Assembly: GCA_024305405.1 (NCBI GenBank)
Contig: JAKNDB010000110.1
Coordinates: 496,001-560,000, forward strand
Direction of reading: 5' to 3'
From: Dirofilaria immitis
Taxonomy: Eukaryota > Nematoda > Chromadorea > Rhabditida > Onchocercidae
DNA: 64,000 bases
The translations under genes and the position numbers were made by a program. Shown here piece by piece: positions 1 to 13,100 of the stretch. Under the pieces are notes generated by a model. The model saw nothing but the letters and a program-made list of their open reading frames with translations, was not told where the DNA came from and searched no databases. Every line of letters begins with the position of its first letter. Positions within the stretch are counted from its first letter, which is position 1.

Positions 1-156
1 ACTGATATCATACGAGATAAAAATTGCGTTACCCAGAAACTGTACATTCACTAGGCTATTCCTCCTATTGAATCTTCACGACATTTGAGTGCTCTTATAT
101 ATACTTTATATGGGAGACTCAAATCCAGATTTAGTTAATCGATCTGGAAAATTTAT

Positions 157-188
157 ACGGTCCCTAGTTTTTACGGTCCCTAGTTTTT
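157..188. repeat. 16-bp tandem duplication
   Basis: Two perfect copies of acggtccctagttttt lie end to end (157-172 and 173-188). The origin is probably replication slippage; no gene overlaps it. Confidence 0.85.
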
Positions 189-1333
189 TTGTTATTTTTG
201 TAGGCTGTCGTCCTTGATTGGCATTGGAATTTGCTGGTATTAGGGACGTTAAGTAGATGAATGTGAGGGAGGATGGTATTGCGAAAGGATGCAAAGGTGA
301 AAAGGTCAAGGTGAATACTTATCCTACTATCTACTATTGATGGTTCCATATTCATGTCATTTGAACAGCTCACTTCATTTAGCATTACAAATGATAGCGC
401 ACCGTATGTGTAGGGTTAATTATAAGTTAACTGAGTAAGACCAATTGTAATGGTAGGAAGGAAATGATGAAGAAGTCATCTAGTAGCTAACCATCTTTTA
501 TTGGCCTAATGGGAGTGACTAGGTGTTTCTTTCCGGGATCATCTCGGGATTGAATTGCAGCCACCTTCCATGCCTTACTTGAACTTTACTCGAGCCGGAT
601 TTCTCTGTGAGTTGCATGTATACGTTATTTATCATCTGAATATAGATGTACACAAACGTGCATGTCATGTGCATGTGCATGATCTGTGCATGTTGAGTGA
701 GCGTGTGTATACTCGCATGTTGTCAGAGCATTGTTGCGCTGGCTTTGCGCTTTGCTTGTGTCAAGCTGGAAGGGCGACTGATAGAGTAGCAGGCGCTGAA
801 AATTGCTCATTTGGTAACTTCACTGTCCTCTCTTTTGTCTCTTCCACTTCCCTACTTCCTTGGTCATTGTCCAATCTACACTATCTCTTCCGCTTGTCTC
901 CATCGTCAGTGTGTCACTTCTTTCACATCCTCTTTCTCATTAACGCCCCCTTTTCGATCGTAGCTCGAGGAGCCTATCCGATATTCGCCTGCACATTACA
1001 CAACGCTAGACGCACGCCTATTTCATGACATTCCAATCCATACGCCGACCCTTGGAGGCAACATTCCAAGTGTCGCCCGAAAACGTAAAGCATTGCCTCA
1101 AATAATCCACCCACTCTTCTACTACCCACTCATTTACCCGCCCCTCACTTAACTCATTATCATCGTCCCTTTACATTTTCCAGCTTACCAGCATTGTTTT
1201 ACCTATTTTCCTGTGCATGGTCAAACTAGGTAGTAATCACTTCTGCAAGCCTTAGGCCTAACGTTCATCCCTATTCAACAACACTACCGTGAAGTATGCT
1301 TATTCAACTTCTATATTGCATGCATGTCTGTGC

Positions 1334-1358
1334 TATATATATATATATATATATATAT
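1334..1358. repeat. TA dinucleotide microsatellite
   Basis: An uninterrupted run of TA dinucleotides about 25 nt long in non-coding sequence. Confidence 0.95.
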
Positions 1359-4300
1359 CATTTTTATCGCATGTTATAATAACATTCTTTCTACTCTCCT
1401 AAATCGACTGTTTGCTCTCGTGAGTTTTCAATTTTAACAATGGGATTAACTTTTAATCGGCTGGAGGATATCGCTTTATCTCATCTAATCTCATCTTTTC
1501 TCTTTAATAGGAAATTCGTGGAAAATGATGCAAAATGTATTTAAATGCTGTTTAAGTTCAAAGTAAGCACTTAACGAATGTGTCAATAGGTAGGGGGTGT
1601 GTTACCCAAAGCAGCAAATCTGTCGCACATTTTCCAATACCATTCTCTTACTTTTTTGGTCCATAAATTGTATAAGAGGTCTTCAGAGCATAAATGTGGT
1701 CTAATTGAAATTAGCGATCGCAGTTTACACAATGCTACATTCGCTTTCTTTTCAGTTTTTTCAGCCGTTGTTTAATTACTGTTTCTGACGAATATCGTTT
1801 GTAAGATAAGCTGGAATTGGAGCAACTTTTTAATTTCTATCAGTGAATCGCCCTGGAGCTGCAATAGATCCTTACTTATTATATTATCTAGATAATCAAC
1901 CGTGCAGTTAAACCAAATCATGTTTCTGATTTCCAGCATACTCTCAATGCATCCTTCTATCACAGTGGTTTTATAGATGTTACATATTCAGGCTTTAAAC
2001 ATCAGCATTTGTTAATCAAAAATTCGACGCTCTTCTTGTTCTGTTCCGAGTATATTCTGAGTTTCTCGTCATTCCGTTTGTTTCTTTCCGCTGTCTGGAG
2101 CAAGATTCAAGATTCAAAGTCGAAATAGAAAAATTGAGGAAAAGGACCATTTAAAATTTGCTTGCCTTCTAGGTTTTTTAGGGATAGATTAATTAGAATT
2201 AGGAAAACGTAAACATTCCAGCATTTTATCAGAGATCAGATTGCGATTCTCAAACGTCTTTTCCGGCTCTCACGCAAATTAGGAATAAGAAGCTTTGTGA
2301 GAATTTTCAAATGCCTTATTATTTCTAATAACGTGATATTTTTATAATAAGGAATAGAGAATGCGGCAATTTAAGAGATCTGATTATGAGTACTAAGGAT
2401 CTAACTGAGACTTTTCATCTAAAATAGTGCTGTAGATTGATACCTGTACTTCCGGAATTTATGGGATTCTAGAACATGTGAGCAGTCGAAACGATCTACA
2501 ACTATGTTAAGAAGTGCTAATACTGAAAGGTAACTGTTGGTCGTCTATGTTAGCAAAAGTAGTGGTCCTCTACGACCATAACCTTTGCCATCACTGTCTT
2601 CTTGTCTTAGTCTTCCCTACACTATCCTAATCCAGCAGAGTTTCGTTGGCGACGACCATCTGCCAACAGAGATTACGAGCATGCGGAACTGTAATGAATG
2701 TTGCCATATACTTTTCTTTCTGCAGTCAGATAGTAGTAAATGTGGTCTCGTGCCTGTTTTCCAGTTTCCCACAAATGTCTTTAGTGGTAGCACCACAATC
2801 ATGCGAGATCTGCAATGCCGTCGTAAAGAGATGTTCTATGCGCCCCTCTCTTTCTCTCCTTCTCCCCATAACCCCGTTTTCTTGTGCGCATAACCTACAT
2901 ATTACCTGTAGACATTAGCGTACGCACTAGTAAACCGCTGTTGCTCATCCCGAAACCTTCTGATTTCCAATTTTTATTGATTATCTGTTTTGTTCTAGCA
3001 GATTATGTGCAATTGTTATCTTAGTATGCACATATATAGTAAATATCTCAACCCATATCTGGAGCTGTATTTTGTTAGGCAGCTGTTGCTTATAAATAAA
3101 GGTAATAATAACTGTCTACTGAACAGAGGGGTGCACGACGGAAATGCCTCCCTACTTTACCGTTTCAATACGTGTAGTAGTAATGGCAGTAGTGATAATA
3201 ATAACAATATTCGGTACTGTAAATCCTTTTGCAATGAACAAAACTGACAGCCACATATTCGATCGTATATATATATATATATGTGCCATAATGTTATTGG
3301 TACTCTTGACATTATCGTAAAAAAGCGTTTGATTTGGTACAGCAATGCAACTATTATACTCATTCTTTTTGTTTCGCCCTCCATGTATATGCGGGCATGT
3401 TCGTTATGTCTCTATGCATTTTTATGTACGTCCATGTATGTATGTCCGTATATGTGTGTATCTAGGTGTTTCATTAACCGGTTTTTTGCACAGGATGTTC
3501 GTATTCACAGTGTAACACTTTTACAAATAGTCATTGTTTTTGGAAGTGTTCTTTTGAGGTATTTTGGTCGTTACATTCTCTTGATTTCTAATAGCTCAGT
3601 AATATATCACTGTGACAATTACGTCATACTATTATTTCTGTTCATATTGTTAAGCAGTTTTATTCCTACTTAGAAGTTGCACTGCGAACTTAAGGAATGT
3701 GAGGTGAGAAAAGTTTTTCAACAATCTTTTGCCATCATCACATAGGACTTGATTTTTATTCTAGCAAATCAACATGTTAGATGACAGTGAGTTACATCCG
3801 GCGGTTTGATCTAAAAGCATTTTTAGTGGAGCTTTCGATATTGAAAATACTCAACAATTCAGAGTATCGCATTTTCCCATATTAGTACTGTTGCATAGTG
3901 GAGGAAAAAGTACTGTATCAGCACGCCAAGTACCAACTTTAAAGTCATTTAATCCGTCCAGTCTTTTCCAAATGACATTTGTTTGATAAAAATTATGAGT
4001 AAATTCTTCAAAGGAAGTCGCGTACATAGTTATCACAATGTGTTTGTTTTAGACGAACTTTGTGATGGGATTAATTGATACTGAGATTTTCCGAACAGTC
4101 TATATAAGCGTAAAGTCGATATCTCATTGGTAACTTTTTTGTTTTTATGGTGATGTAATGGTTTTGGATGTGTCATAATAACTCATTCATTGTCCTTTTA
4201 TGTTTTGGGTGATGTTTTTTACATTCACTTGAAGATATTAATTTGAGAAAGACGACAAAAAATGGTACCATTAAGTTTAGGAATAGTATAATGACGTGTT

Positions 4301-6610
4301 TATGAGAATTTGTCGCCGTTATCACTGAGCATTGAAACTACGTCATTAATTTCAATTTGAGATTTGGTAGAGGTTAACTTGTATTTAAGAAGTCTTTTTC
4401 GAACTTAGCATTGAGTGTCATTACTGTTACTGTTGTTTGTGGTTTTGAGAAGTATGAAAAGTTTCCTGAAGATGGAATTCTTAGAATCAATCAGTTGGAG
4501 TGTTGCAAGCTCAGTTTTTGCGTTAATTCTCTGAGAGTTTTGCATTATAGCGCAAACATAATTCGTGAACATATGTATAGCTTCTGATGGTTGGTCACTG
4601 CAATTTCTCGCATTGTTTTCCAGATTCTGCCTCTCGTAGACATTATCCTGTTTCGCCTATGCTGATAACGTAGCTATGGAAGTCAAGTCTAGGCAATAAG
4701 GTTATGTGATATACTGTAGTTCTTCAGCGGCGAGGTATATGAATCATTTCTAGAATTATTAGAGAATGAGGCTCTCGATATTCAAGATTAGGGATAAAAG
4801 ATTTACTTTAGCAGTGAATTATGCGAATTTTTGCAAAGGTCACAGTTATTTCCTTAAAATGTTATGGATATTTAGCCGTATCATACATCCCTTCCGTTTA
4901 TTGTCTGACCCTACTTTACCAGATTTTCTTTCCAAATATATATATGTATATCGTGGTTATGGTGCGGTGAGGAAATGAGGTGAATAGTAGAAGTAAGCAA
5001 AGTTAGGATATGGTTTGTTGAGTTTGGTGTGGAAATTGATGTAGCGAGGTTTGGTTCGTGATGCTGGCTGAGATAGCTATGTTGTCTCCTCATCTCCTTC
5101 CTTTCTCCCCTCTCTCAACATGCCTACTATTCACAGCCGCACATATTTATTGATTATGCGATTATGCTGATTAGCTGCAAGCTTCGGGTCGAATCCTTAT
5201 TCCTTTTTTATTCGCAAACGGGTCGCATACACCAATACCCTTCCCGTTTTACACCATGCTTATCGTATTCGCTCGTCCAAACATTTTCCATTCCGTATGT
5301 TGCGTATTCTTGACGCTTAAAGCTTGATTTTGATTCCAGTCGATCTCCGCTTTGAAAACTGGTTTGGCTTGAGGCATATAAAAATACATTTTGATTCTGT
5401 TGGTCTATATATAAATCTTTGCTTATTGAATTCTGAAACGTGTTTGATTTCGTTGTTTTACTTAACTTTTATGAGTAAGCGGGAATCGTGTAGAATATCA
5501 AATATCAAAATCAGTGTTTTCTTCTAACTGAGATTGCGTCCGAAAAAAAGTTCCTGGTCATGATTTAGATTGAGTATTAAGGATTGGATGAAAGAAATGA
5601 GTGAAATGGATTGATTTTAGACTTGGACTCTCTCTGGATAAGCACTATGAAAAGCACGTGAATGTAATGATTCTATTTTCATGCTTTAAATTTTCCATGT
5701 AGCTTAAAAAGAAATAAATAAGCGCCAAATATGGCTCATCATTTCTTTGCACACACTTTTAACCTTGATTTATGTTTGTGACATGTGAGCTTTGCTACTC
5801 GATATCTTCCTGCACTATTTTGATGCCTACTGTTTATTCGTCTAGTTTACGATGTCTTTCTGTCTGCCAGTAATTAAACTTCAAAATGAAGAAGCTCGCA
5901 GTTTACTGGTTTCTTCTGATTTTTCAGAATTTCTTTCTTGTTTCGTGACATTCTTGATAAGTTAGGAAGAATTGTAGAATATGTTGCTGCATTATTAGCA
6001 AGGAGCAGTCACCTGGGAAAACTTGGCACATTGTGCAAACATTGTTACGATTCTCTGAAACTTTTTGAGAACAAGATCTTCAATTTTAGTTTTGTTATGG
6101 TTATTTATCTTACGACTCTGTACTGAAATTTTTATAAAGCAAGAATTTAAAAGTGATAGTGTCATCAGTAGTTTTATCTAAGGGTTTGAACCAGAGAAAT
6201 CCTTTTCGACCGTTTTGATGCCTACTAATTTGTTTATTTCTGAAGCTTTACTGATATGCATTCCGCAATATATTTCATGTCATGTTGTTCTTGCTTTTTT
6301 TTCGGATGCCGTGCTGTCTTCTAGGTCTAATAGTTTAGGTATTTTAAGTACAGCGTAGTAATGAATCTTTTGTGACTAAAGTGGACGATACTGATTCATT
6401 TTCAGAAAGAAAGTGCATAATTATTGAGTCTCCGTTATTGGGATCGATTCCAGTGCTGGAGTTTGGTTTTTTGAAGATTCATGTGGCATTTTTGGTGCTC
6501 CTTCCTGAATTTTGGTATTCTAGCTTGCTTACCAGTTTTTCGAATATTGTGTGCGGAAATGAATATACGGTGAGGACGGTATACTTCAAATCAAAACTTC
6601 AGCAGCAAAG

Positions 6611-6633
6611 CATTTAGCTTGAGAAGCGGGCTG
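6611..6633 (+). promoter_or_regulatory. Candidate 3' splice (possibly spliced-leader) site of ldb-1
   Basis: The sequence gcatttag is followed by an untranslated leader of about 15 nt and then the ATG of the LIM-binding protein at 6634. I see no convincing upstream coding exon, so this acceptor may receive a spliced leader or a distant untranslated exon. This is inference from position and consensus only. Confidence 0.35.
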
Positions 6634-9600
6634 ATGCCACGACGAAAAGCCAATGAAAATGGTACGGCAGGCGCAGCCGTCGGTACGGCAAGACCACGCG
6701 CTAGACGTTCGAAAAAAGACGTGGGTGGTTTGGAACCGAAATTGGAAATGGTTCAAGGGATATATGATAGTGGCCAAGCACCATCGGCGATCCAGACTGT
6801 GCCAATGATGCATAATCATAACGGGATGATTCCAATACACGATGATGGTGGACCAATGTCGAGTCATCATGTTTACACGCCACCAACTGGCTCGATGGGC
6901 GCGCCACCGCCACATCCGCCACCACCGGAATATTATCAGGCTCTGCCACCGGGTTATCAGCAGTCACCACTTGGTCCACCACCTGGTTCGGCACAACAGG
7001 CACCACCACCACCACCACCACCACCACCACCACCACCACCACCACCACCTCCACCACCACCACCACCACCACCACCACCACCACCACCCCATCAATTCAT
7101 TGAACCTGAACCACCGCAAAGTCCTTTTGTTGGGCAGCCGTCTCATATACAACAACATAATCATATGATCATGAGGTTCTCATTCATCCTTTTTGGGAAA
7201 TGTTCTGCTCAAGATTTCCTTTCCATGGCAGTAGGGAGGGACCTCCTGAAATGAAGTCCATGAGAAAGCATCATTGGTACTTTGTTGCCGAATTGTCGTT
7301 CTTCAAAATAACGTGAGTAATTTTCAATCTCTGATAGAATTAAGTGCTTCTATCACTTTCGTTTTTCAGGTATAGACATGTGGCACCAATGGGTATGCCG
7401 AGCCATCAGCAAGGTCCTCCCCTTCGCAGTTAGAATTCAGGTTACATGAAATGAATCGGAGATTATTTATCTTCAGTAATAGTGGAGTAAGTGTTTTTCT
7501 TATAAGTATGTGGTTTTTTACTGATCAATACATTCATGACAAATATGTATTAAATGACCTGTCATACTAAGTTTATTCCATTCTATCCATTTTATAGGTT
7601 ATGCAGTCTGTCTCATTGCTAATGCATTCTAAACATATTTTTGATGTTTCCTTCAAAAATGTTATGTCATCTAAGGAAGGTTGTATGCAGATTACTCGGT
7701 TTTCAGATTCAGGAAAAAGACCATGCACAGTGGTGGGATGCATTTGCACACGAATTCTTTGACGATGACGCTAAAATGAGCTTTTTATTATTTGATGACC
7801 AAGCACCTGGTCATCATCACCGATATAGTATGTTATTTTTCTGCTAGTTTCCAATAGAACCGTCAACATACAGAACCAAAGGCTTGAACTTATTTTTTAA
7901 ACTGGAATTGGATTTTATCCATCGCTATTGATTTACTCTCTTTGCTATATACCCTTACAATTGCAGCCATTGGTCGATTGTTGATACCAAGGTATTTTCG
8001 GTCAATATTTGAAAGTGGAGTGAAAGAAATGTTTTATGTGATCCGAACACCCTCTCGCGAGCAGGCAGGTGGGCCGTGGACAATTGTTCTTGATTGCGAC
8101 AACGTACTTCTTGTATCAAAGCATGAAAAACCTGTCTTGTCCGAAGTTAGTATCCCTTTTTACTGTACTCTACAGTAAACCTCTAACTAAAGCTTTAAAA
8201 CGTAGTTGGGAAAATATTCCTTATGATTCGAATGCTTTGTGACAAACCTATTAACTGGGGAACAGTTAGCTTGAATATGAAACACTTTATAAGAGCACGA
8301 CAAATTTTACTAGCATAATTGCGTGGCGTTGTTAACTGCCTCTCTTAGAAAGGCAGTTTAACAGTTCATTGAAGAAATTCTGCAGTATTTCTTATGCTTA
8401 CTGTTCAAGTTTAATTAATTCCAGGTGCATACTGATTGTAAATTGATGTGTGAATTCATGTTTGATGACACATATGGCTATAGGATTCGACAGTGGAACA
8501 TCGAATTAAGGCACTGTCAAGAATTCGTGCTAAGAGATGTCAATATGGTATGTCATCTTTTATTGGTTTTCCTTTCACATTTGGCGTATTCGTGTGACAG
8601 TGTTTTAGTTTTGATGAGAGAGCGTCGTCATTAGGATTAACGGTATGCTCGGAATGATTTGACAAATCAACCTTGTTTTTATATATTTTTTAAATCACAC
8701 CTCATTTAATACAGAACTAAATCATAATTTGTATTGTAGCTGCAAGATAGTGAAACACAAGAGAAATTGAAAATGAACATAACACGGACAGGCATGACTC
8801 AAATAACGCTGAATTATTTGAAGTTATGTGTTATTCTGGAGCCAATGCAGGTGCTTATGAGTCAAAGTAAATCGCATAACGTAAGCTTTTTTAAAAATTT
8901 TCCTGCATTTCTCATGAGAGCTATTATTTCATCGAAATTTCAAGAAAATAGATTTTACGCTGTCATTCCTATTTTTTCATTAACTCCAGATTCCACCAAG
9001 AGAGTCTTTGAAGCAAACATTGTTCCAAGCTCATGCAAAGATGCAGCAGTATCAGCAGCATCAACAGCAGCAACAAATGGCAATTAATACAATTGGTAAG
9101 TTGGTCACTTAAAACTTTCCTCGTAGTTGGACGCTTGGATGCATAATGTTGGTTCATACCAATTTTGTTTTGTTCTTGTTTCATTTATCATATAGGTAGC
9201 ATGAATCCGTCTCATGTGTTACCACCGACACCGGTGGAGGAGCCGACTGCTAAGAAACCTCGAAAACGGACAAGAAAAGACTGCGACTGGTATGAGTGCA
9301 GCATCGAACGCTAAAAGAAAAATAACTCTCCTCCGTCGACAAATGCTGCTAATTTTTCAATGAATTCGCATGTTAGTTTTCTTTTTTTTCTTCATTGATT
9401 AGATTAGAAAATGCCAATTAATATCATTTTGTAGATTTTTAGTTTATGCCTTTTTCTATCCTACGCTGACATTCCTTCTCAGCTAATGTCATTAAGTTTG
9501 AACTGAAATGTTTAGCAGCATTTCGGCTACTTTTGGGTTTTTTTGTTTTTCTTTTTTTTTTTTTTTTTAAATTCTCAATTTAATTGTTACAGTTCCCACT

Positions 9601-10101
9601 ACAATATCAAGACGTTATGGTAGTGGGTGAACCTTCAATGATGGGTGGTGAATATGGTGAAGAGGACGAGAGAACTATTTCTAGAGTGGAAAATACGCAA
9701 TTCGATCCCAGTGCCATGCAAAGCTCATTACCTAGTATGAACCATCAGATGTCCACCACAATGTCAGCAATTGGCGGACCTCCACCTCCTCAAAGTTTGT
9801 GGTTTCTTCTTTTACTGTTCATATCTTTGACGGGTTAGCGTAAATTCGATGAGGAATTTAGCATAATGAAATATATTTGATGAAATATATCCTCAAAATT
9901 ATATGTGCTTCCTAAAATTTAATACAAATACATGCATCCTTTATTTCAGCCTACATGCCAGACTTTGAATTAACGTCGATCGGTGGATGGAGTGTTAGTG
10001 CAGGAAGCCAAGCTCCCTCATCCGTTGCTCCATCAGCAGCATGTGGTACACCTCTTGGGGTTAACACCCCAATTACTGCTTGTGATCCTCAACAAACATG
10101 A
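6634..10101 (+). CDS. ldb-1: LIM-domain-binding protein (LDB1/CLIM/NLI family)
   Basis: Transcription cofactor of the nucleus that dimerises and bridges LIM-homeodomain and LIM-only proteins. Likely exons: 6634-7175, 7370-7486, 7707-7827, 7967-8145, 8425-8547, 8740-8880, 8990-9095, 9196-9371, 9593-9794, 9950-10101, about 619 residues if three small frame breaks are repaired. The first exon is Pro-rich, with 29 prolines in a row. The dimerisation domain follows, with EFRLHEMNRRL, WWDAFAHEFFDDDAKM, TIGRLLIPRYFRSIFESGV, NITRTGM and LNYLKLCVILEPMQ, all close to LDB1. After a glutamine run comes a basic KKPRKRTRK nuclear-localisation-like patch, then the LIM-interaction domain (DVMVVGEPSMMGGE, then DERTISRVENTQFD). 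The ATG chosen is the first in frame before conserved sequence. Frame breaks at 7419-7422 and in 9275-9322 are probably assembly errors. The family assignment is secure; the first junction is less so. Confidence 0.93.
7003..7089 (+). repeat. CCA trinucleotide repeat coding for 29 prolines
   Basis: Twenty-nine consecutive CCN codons, nearly all CCA, inside the first ldb-1 exon. The near-pure codon use marks it as a coding microsatellite likely to vary in length. Long open frames of valine, histidine or tryptophan in the other frames are by-products of this repeat. Confidence 0.95.
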
Positions 10102-13100
10102 GGCTCATCTTTTCCTCCGGTAAATACTTTTCATTTTAAATCAGTATTTCGAATGATTTTAGATATATTTTCGCTCATGGAAACCAAGCTAAGAATATGA
10201 AATAGCAGAACTAGCTTATTACAGTTTTTCTAAATGGTAGAAATATGAGGAAGTAACTTTACTGAGTTTACATGGAGAATGGAATTTACTCTGAGACGAC
10301 GTACATATCAGACTTGTCGTAGTCTGAAATTACTTCGCAGCTTATATACTACTAAAATGAAATTAGTCTGATTAGTTCTTTTCCTCATTCTTTTAGAACG
10401 ACAAATATAGTACCATGAAGAAAGAAGACATTTATGGGAAAAGTGGTTCGTATCAGGTTACACAAAGAGTTTCCCATATAAATTACCAATAATCTTCACT
10501 TGAGATTTTTTTATTCCTCTCTCGAAATTGCTATTTTTTATTTTGCGTACAGTGTGCAACATAACGTGTATTCTGTATGCGATGTGCATAGATAAGGAAT
10601 TTTTCTGGTATATATCTCTCGAATTTTGTGCATCTCTGTAGGATTTTATTGGGAACCTTTCCTATTTCTTCCTAATCAACTTAATTTGTTACTATCGTAC
10701 AGAAACGACTGATGGACTTGTCTAAGCACTTTTATGGCATGAATTGTCAATAGTTTTGTTAAAATTCTCAGCCAATTCAAATTTAGCATTTTTGTGATAT
10801 ATATGATATTAGATTGCGAGTTTGCTGAACTAGCATTTGATATTTGAATTTAAAAACGGTCCATGAATGCGCATAATAATTGTGCATCTTTTCGTGATAC
10901 TTTCAAATTCCTGGATAATATTCAAAAATTAATTATTAAATAAAGTGTTAGGATGATACCTAATCGGCAATATCGCTGCTATATTCATTTTCAGTACATG
11001 AAGGATGTAATTTTTCCCTCTTTTGCTCAGCAGACAAGGTAAAGGCATCATTATTGTAATGGCGCCAGAAAGGTATACCTTTTGTTTACCTCATCATGAG
11101 TTGTGTCAGCTTCCTTTTATTACATTTATCAGTTTTTTTTCTTGATTTATGTACTTTGCTCCAATATTTCTAATGGACTTGAAACGCATTCTTTGCGTTG
11201 TTTTCTTATGATTTTCATTCGGATTTTCATGAAATGTTTAACCAAAAATGAGATTTTTGTGTAGTCGGATTTTATGATTATTTATATGGTGGTTGAAAGA
11301 CGATTGTGCATATTCTTAAGGTATATTTTATCACGCATTTGTCATTTTCATGTCTAAATCGGTTCCACCGAAAACATGATCGGCAGGTGAATCAAAATAA
11401 AGCATATAAGCTGACATGGTAAAATACAGATGATTGATCGGATCATTGTGAAATTATGAGTTATGGTTTTGAATATTCCTACTATTTTGATATCTGGATG
11501 ACTAATCAAATCTTTCCATATATTGTTCTAAGCTCTAATTGCGAGACAGTAGATGAAAACTGGAAGAAAAAGTATATATCAAATCTAAAATTTTAGGAAG
11601 GGAAGATTACATGAAGAATTCATCTTTTCTGACCAGTTATGGGATTTCTGAAATGAAACGATTCACAGTTTGCTGCAGTGTTTGAAGACATGGGGAGATG
11701 CTGCAGGGTTGCGACGCTTGAGCAAATGATCTTAAACTTTAATAGGGTCGAACTGTTCAGATTTGTGATCTCGGTACATTTGGAGGTGAGACTACCTTAA
11801 TGACTAAAGAATGCAGCAAATTATAGGCGAAACATGAAATTCGTTGAAAGTCAAACACAAAATTCGAAGATCCAATCATGTTGAAATTGACTGTTCCAGA
11901 GAACAAGAGCAAAAAACATTGTCAGCCGGTCTTGCATGGGATAAAGCATTTCATCTGGAGAAATAAGAGAAGCTTTGCGTGTAATTTTTAGTAGCATTTA
12001 GAATTTGCGAGGTTCAGTAATTCCATAGGATGAAGTGTTTGAAAGCCTGAAGCACTAAGCATTAAGTCTATGAGATGAACACCGAATTGTTGAATTGCCC
12101 TTTGTTGAGGAGTTATCGGGAGATCTATGTGTTGGCCATTCAAGGAAGCGAGATATAAATACTTTCATCATTTACTAGATGATACTTTCAAAGGTGTTTC
12201 AGACTATGTATCGGTTAAATATGTGTAAAAAGTGTGAAGTACTATATAAATTAGTTGCAGTCAATCTACTGAAGTAGTGAAGGTACAACCGATGAATTTT
12301 AATCGCTTTTAGAAAAGCCCTGTTACTCTGTATCTTGCAGAGCAGTTTTTAATGAACAAAGAACTTTTGTAGCATAAAATTAATGCCGAGAATGCTAGTA
12401 TCTAAAAATTCAACTTTAGTCCCTTGGCCTTCACCGTGGATATATGTGCATAGATGTCATAGCAAATCTGAATATAACTACTGACGATTTAAAAAATTAA
12501 AAATTAAAAGCGGTGCAGAGGGACATAATAAGTCATACGGTCGCTTCAATATCTTTTTAATAATAGTAAATTTAATAGAAAAAATCAATTGAAAAGTGGT
12601 AGAGGATTTAAACATATATGAAAGGATATATATGAAGAGATTGCTTAGACATTGAAGGAGAAGTCCTGCACATGCAATTTTGTAATTGCAGATTAATTGT
12701 AATACTTCAATTAAGGTCTTGTGAAACACTCATTTTCTTCAAAGCCACAATGAATCAAAAGTTGGAGAGAATTTTTATATTGTTATTACTTTTGTATTTT
12801 TTTGTTCATTTCGAATGTAAACAATAAGAAGTGCTTCTTGAATCAAACAGTAAGTTTCTGGCATACTCGATTCTGGGATTTCAGCATCACATAGAAAAAT
12901 TGTTTTATTAATTTAGAATATTTCGACATGAGATGTTAGATTTCTGCATAGATGCACAATCTAAACTTTGATTTTCTTCCTCACTATCATCAGCTGAAGA
13001 TAACCCATGCATCGAAAAGTTCTGGATAGAAAACAATGTAGTAGTGTTTCCATGCAATATTAAGGCAGCGTTTATGATGATTAAAGGAAACCAACTTGGT

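Larger units (their letters stand above)
1..6618. other. Upstream non-coding region of ldb-1
   Basis: No protein family is recognisable on either strand; the open frames here are short and lack conserved motifs. It contains a 16-bp tandem duplication near 157-188, a TA run at 1334-1358, a second short TA run near 3268-3282, and a less AT-rich, pyrimidine-rich patch around 550-1300. It could hold untranslated first exons and regulatory DNA of the LIM-binding gene that follows, but nothing in the sequence proves this. Confidence 0.5.

Noticed and set aside
555..1028. 157-codon open frame on the plus strand
   Set aside because: No conserved motif, cysteine-rich without pattern, and an overlapping minus-strand frame of similar quality; it sits in non-coding upstream DNA.
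5178..5200. tRNA T-loop-like sequence (gggtcgaatcc)
   Set aside because: The conserved TTC is not present and no acceptor or anticodon stem can be formed around it.
6701..7168. Long open frames of polyvaline, polyhistidine and polytryptophan
   Set aside because: They are the other frames of the CCA repeat that codes for proline in ldb-1.
7419..7446. A very short intron (14-27 nt) to explain the ldb-1 frame change
   Set aside because: The shortest secure intron seen in the window is about 42 nt; a one-base homopolymer error is simpler.
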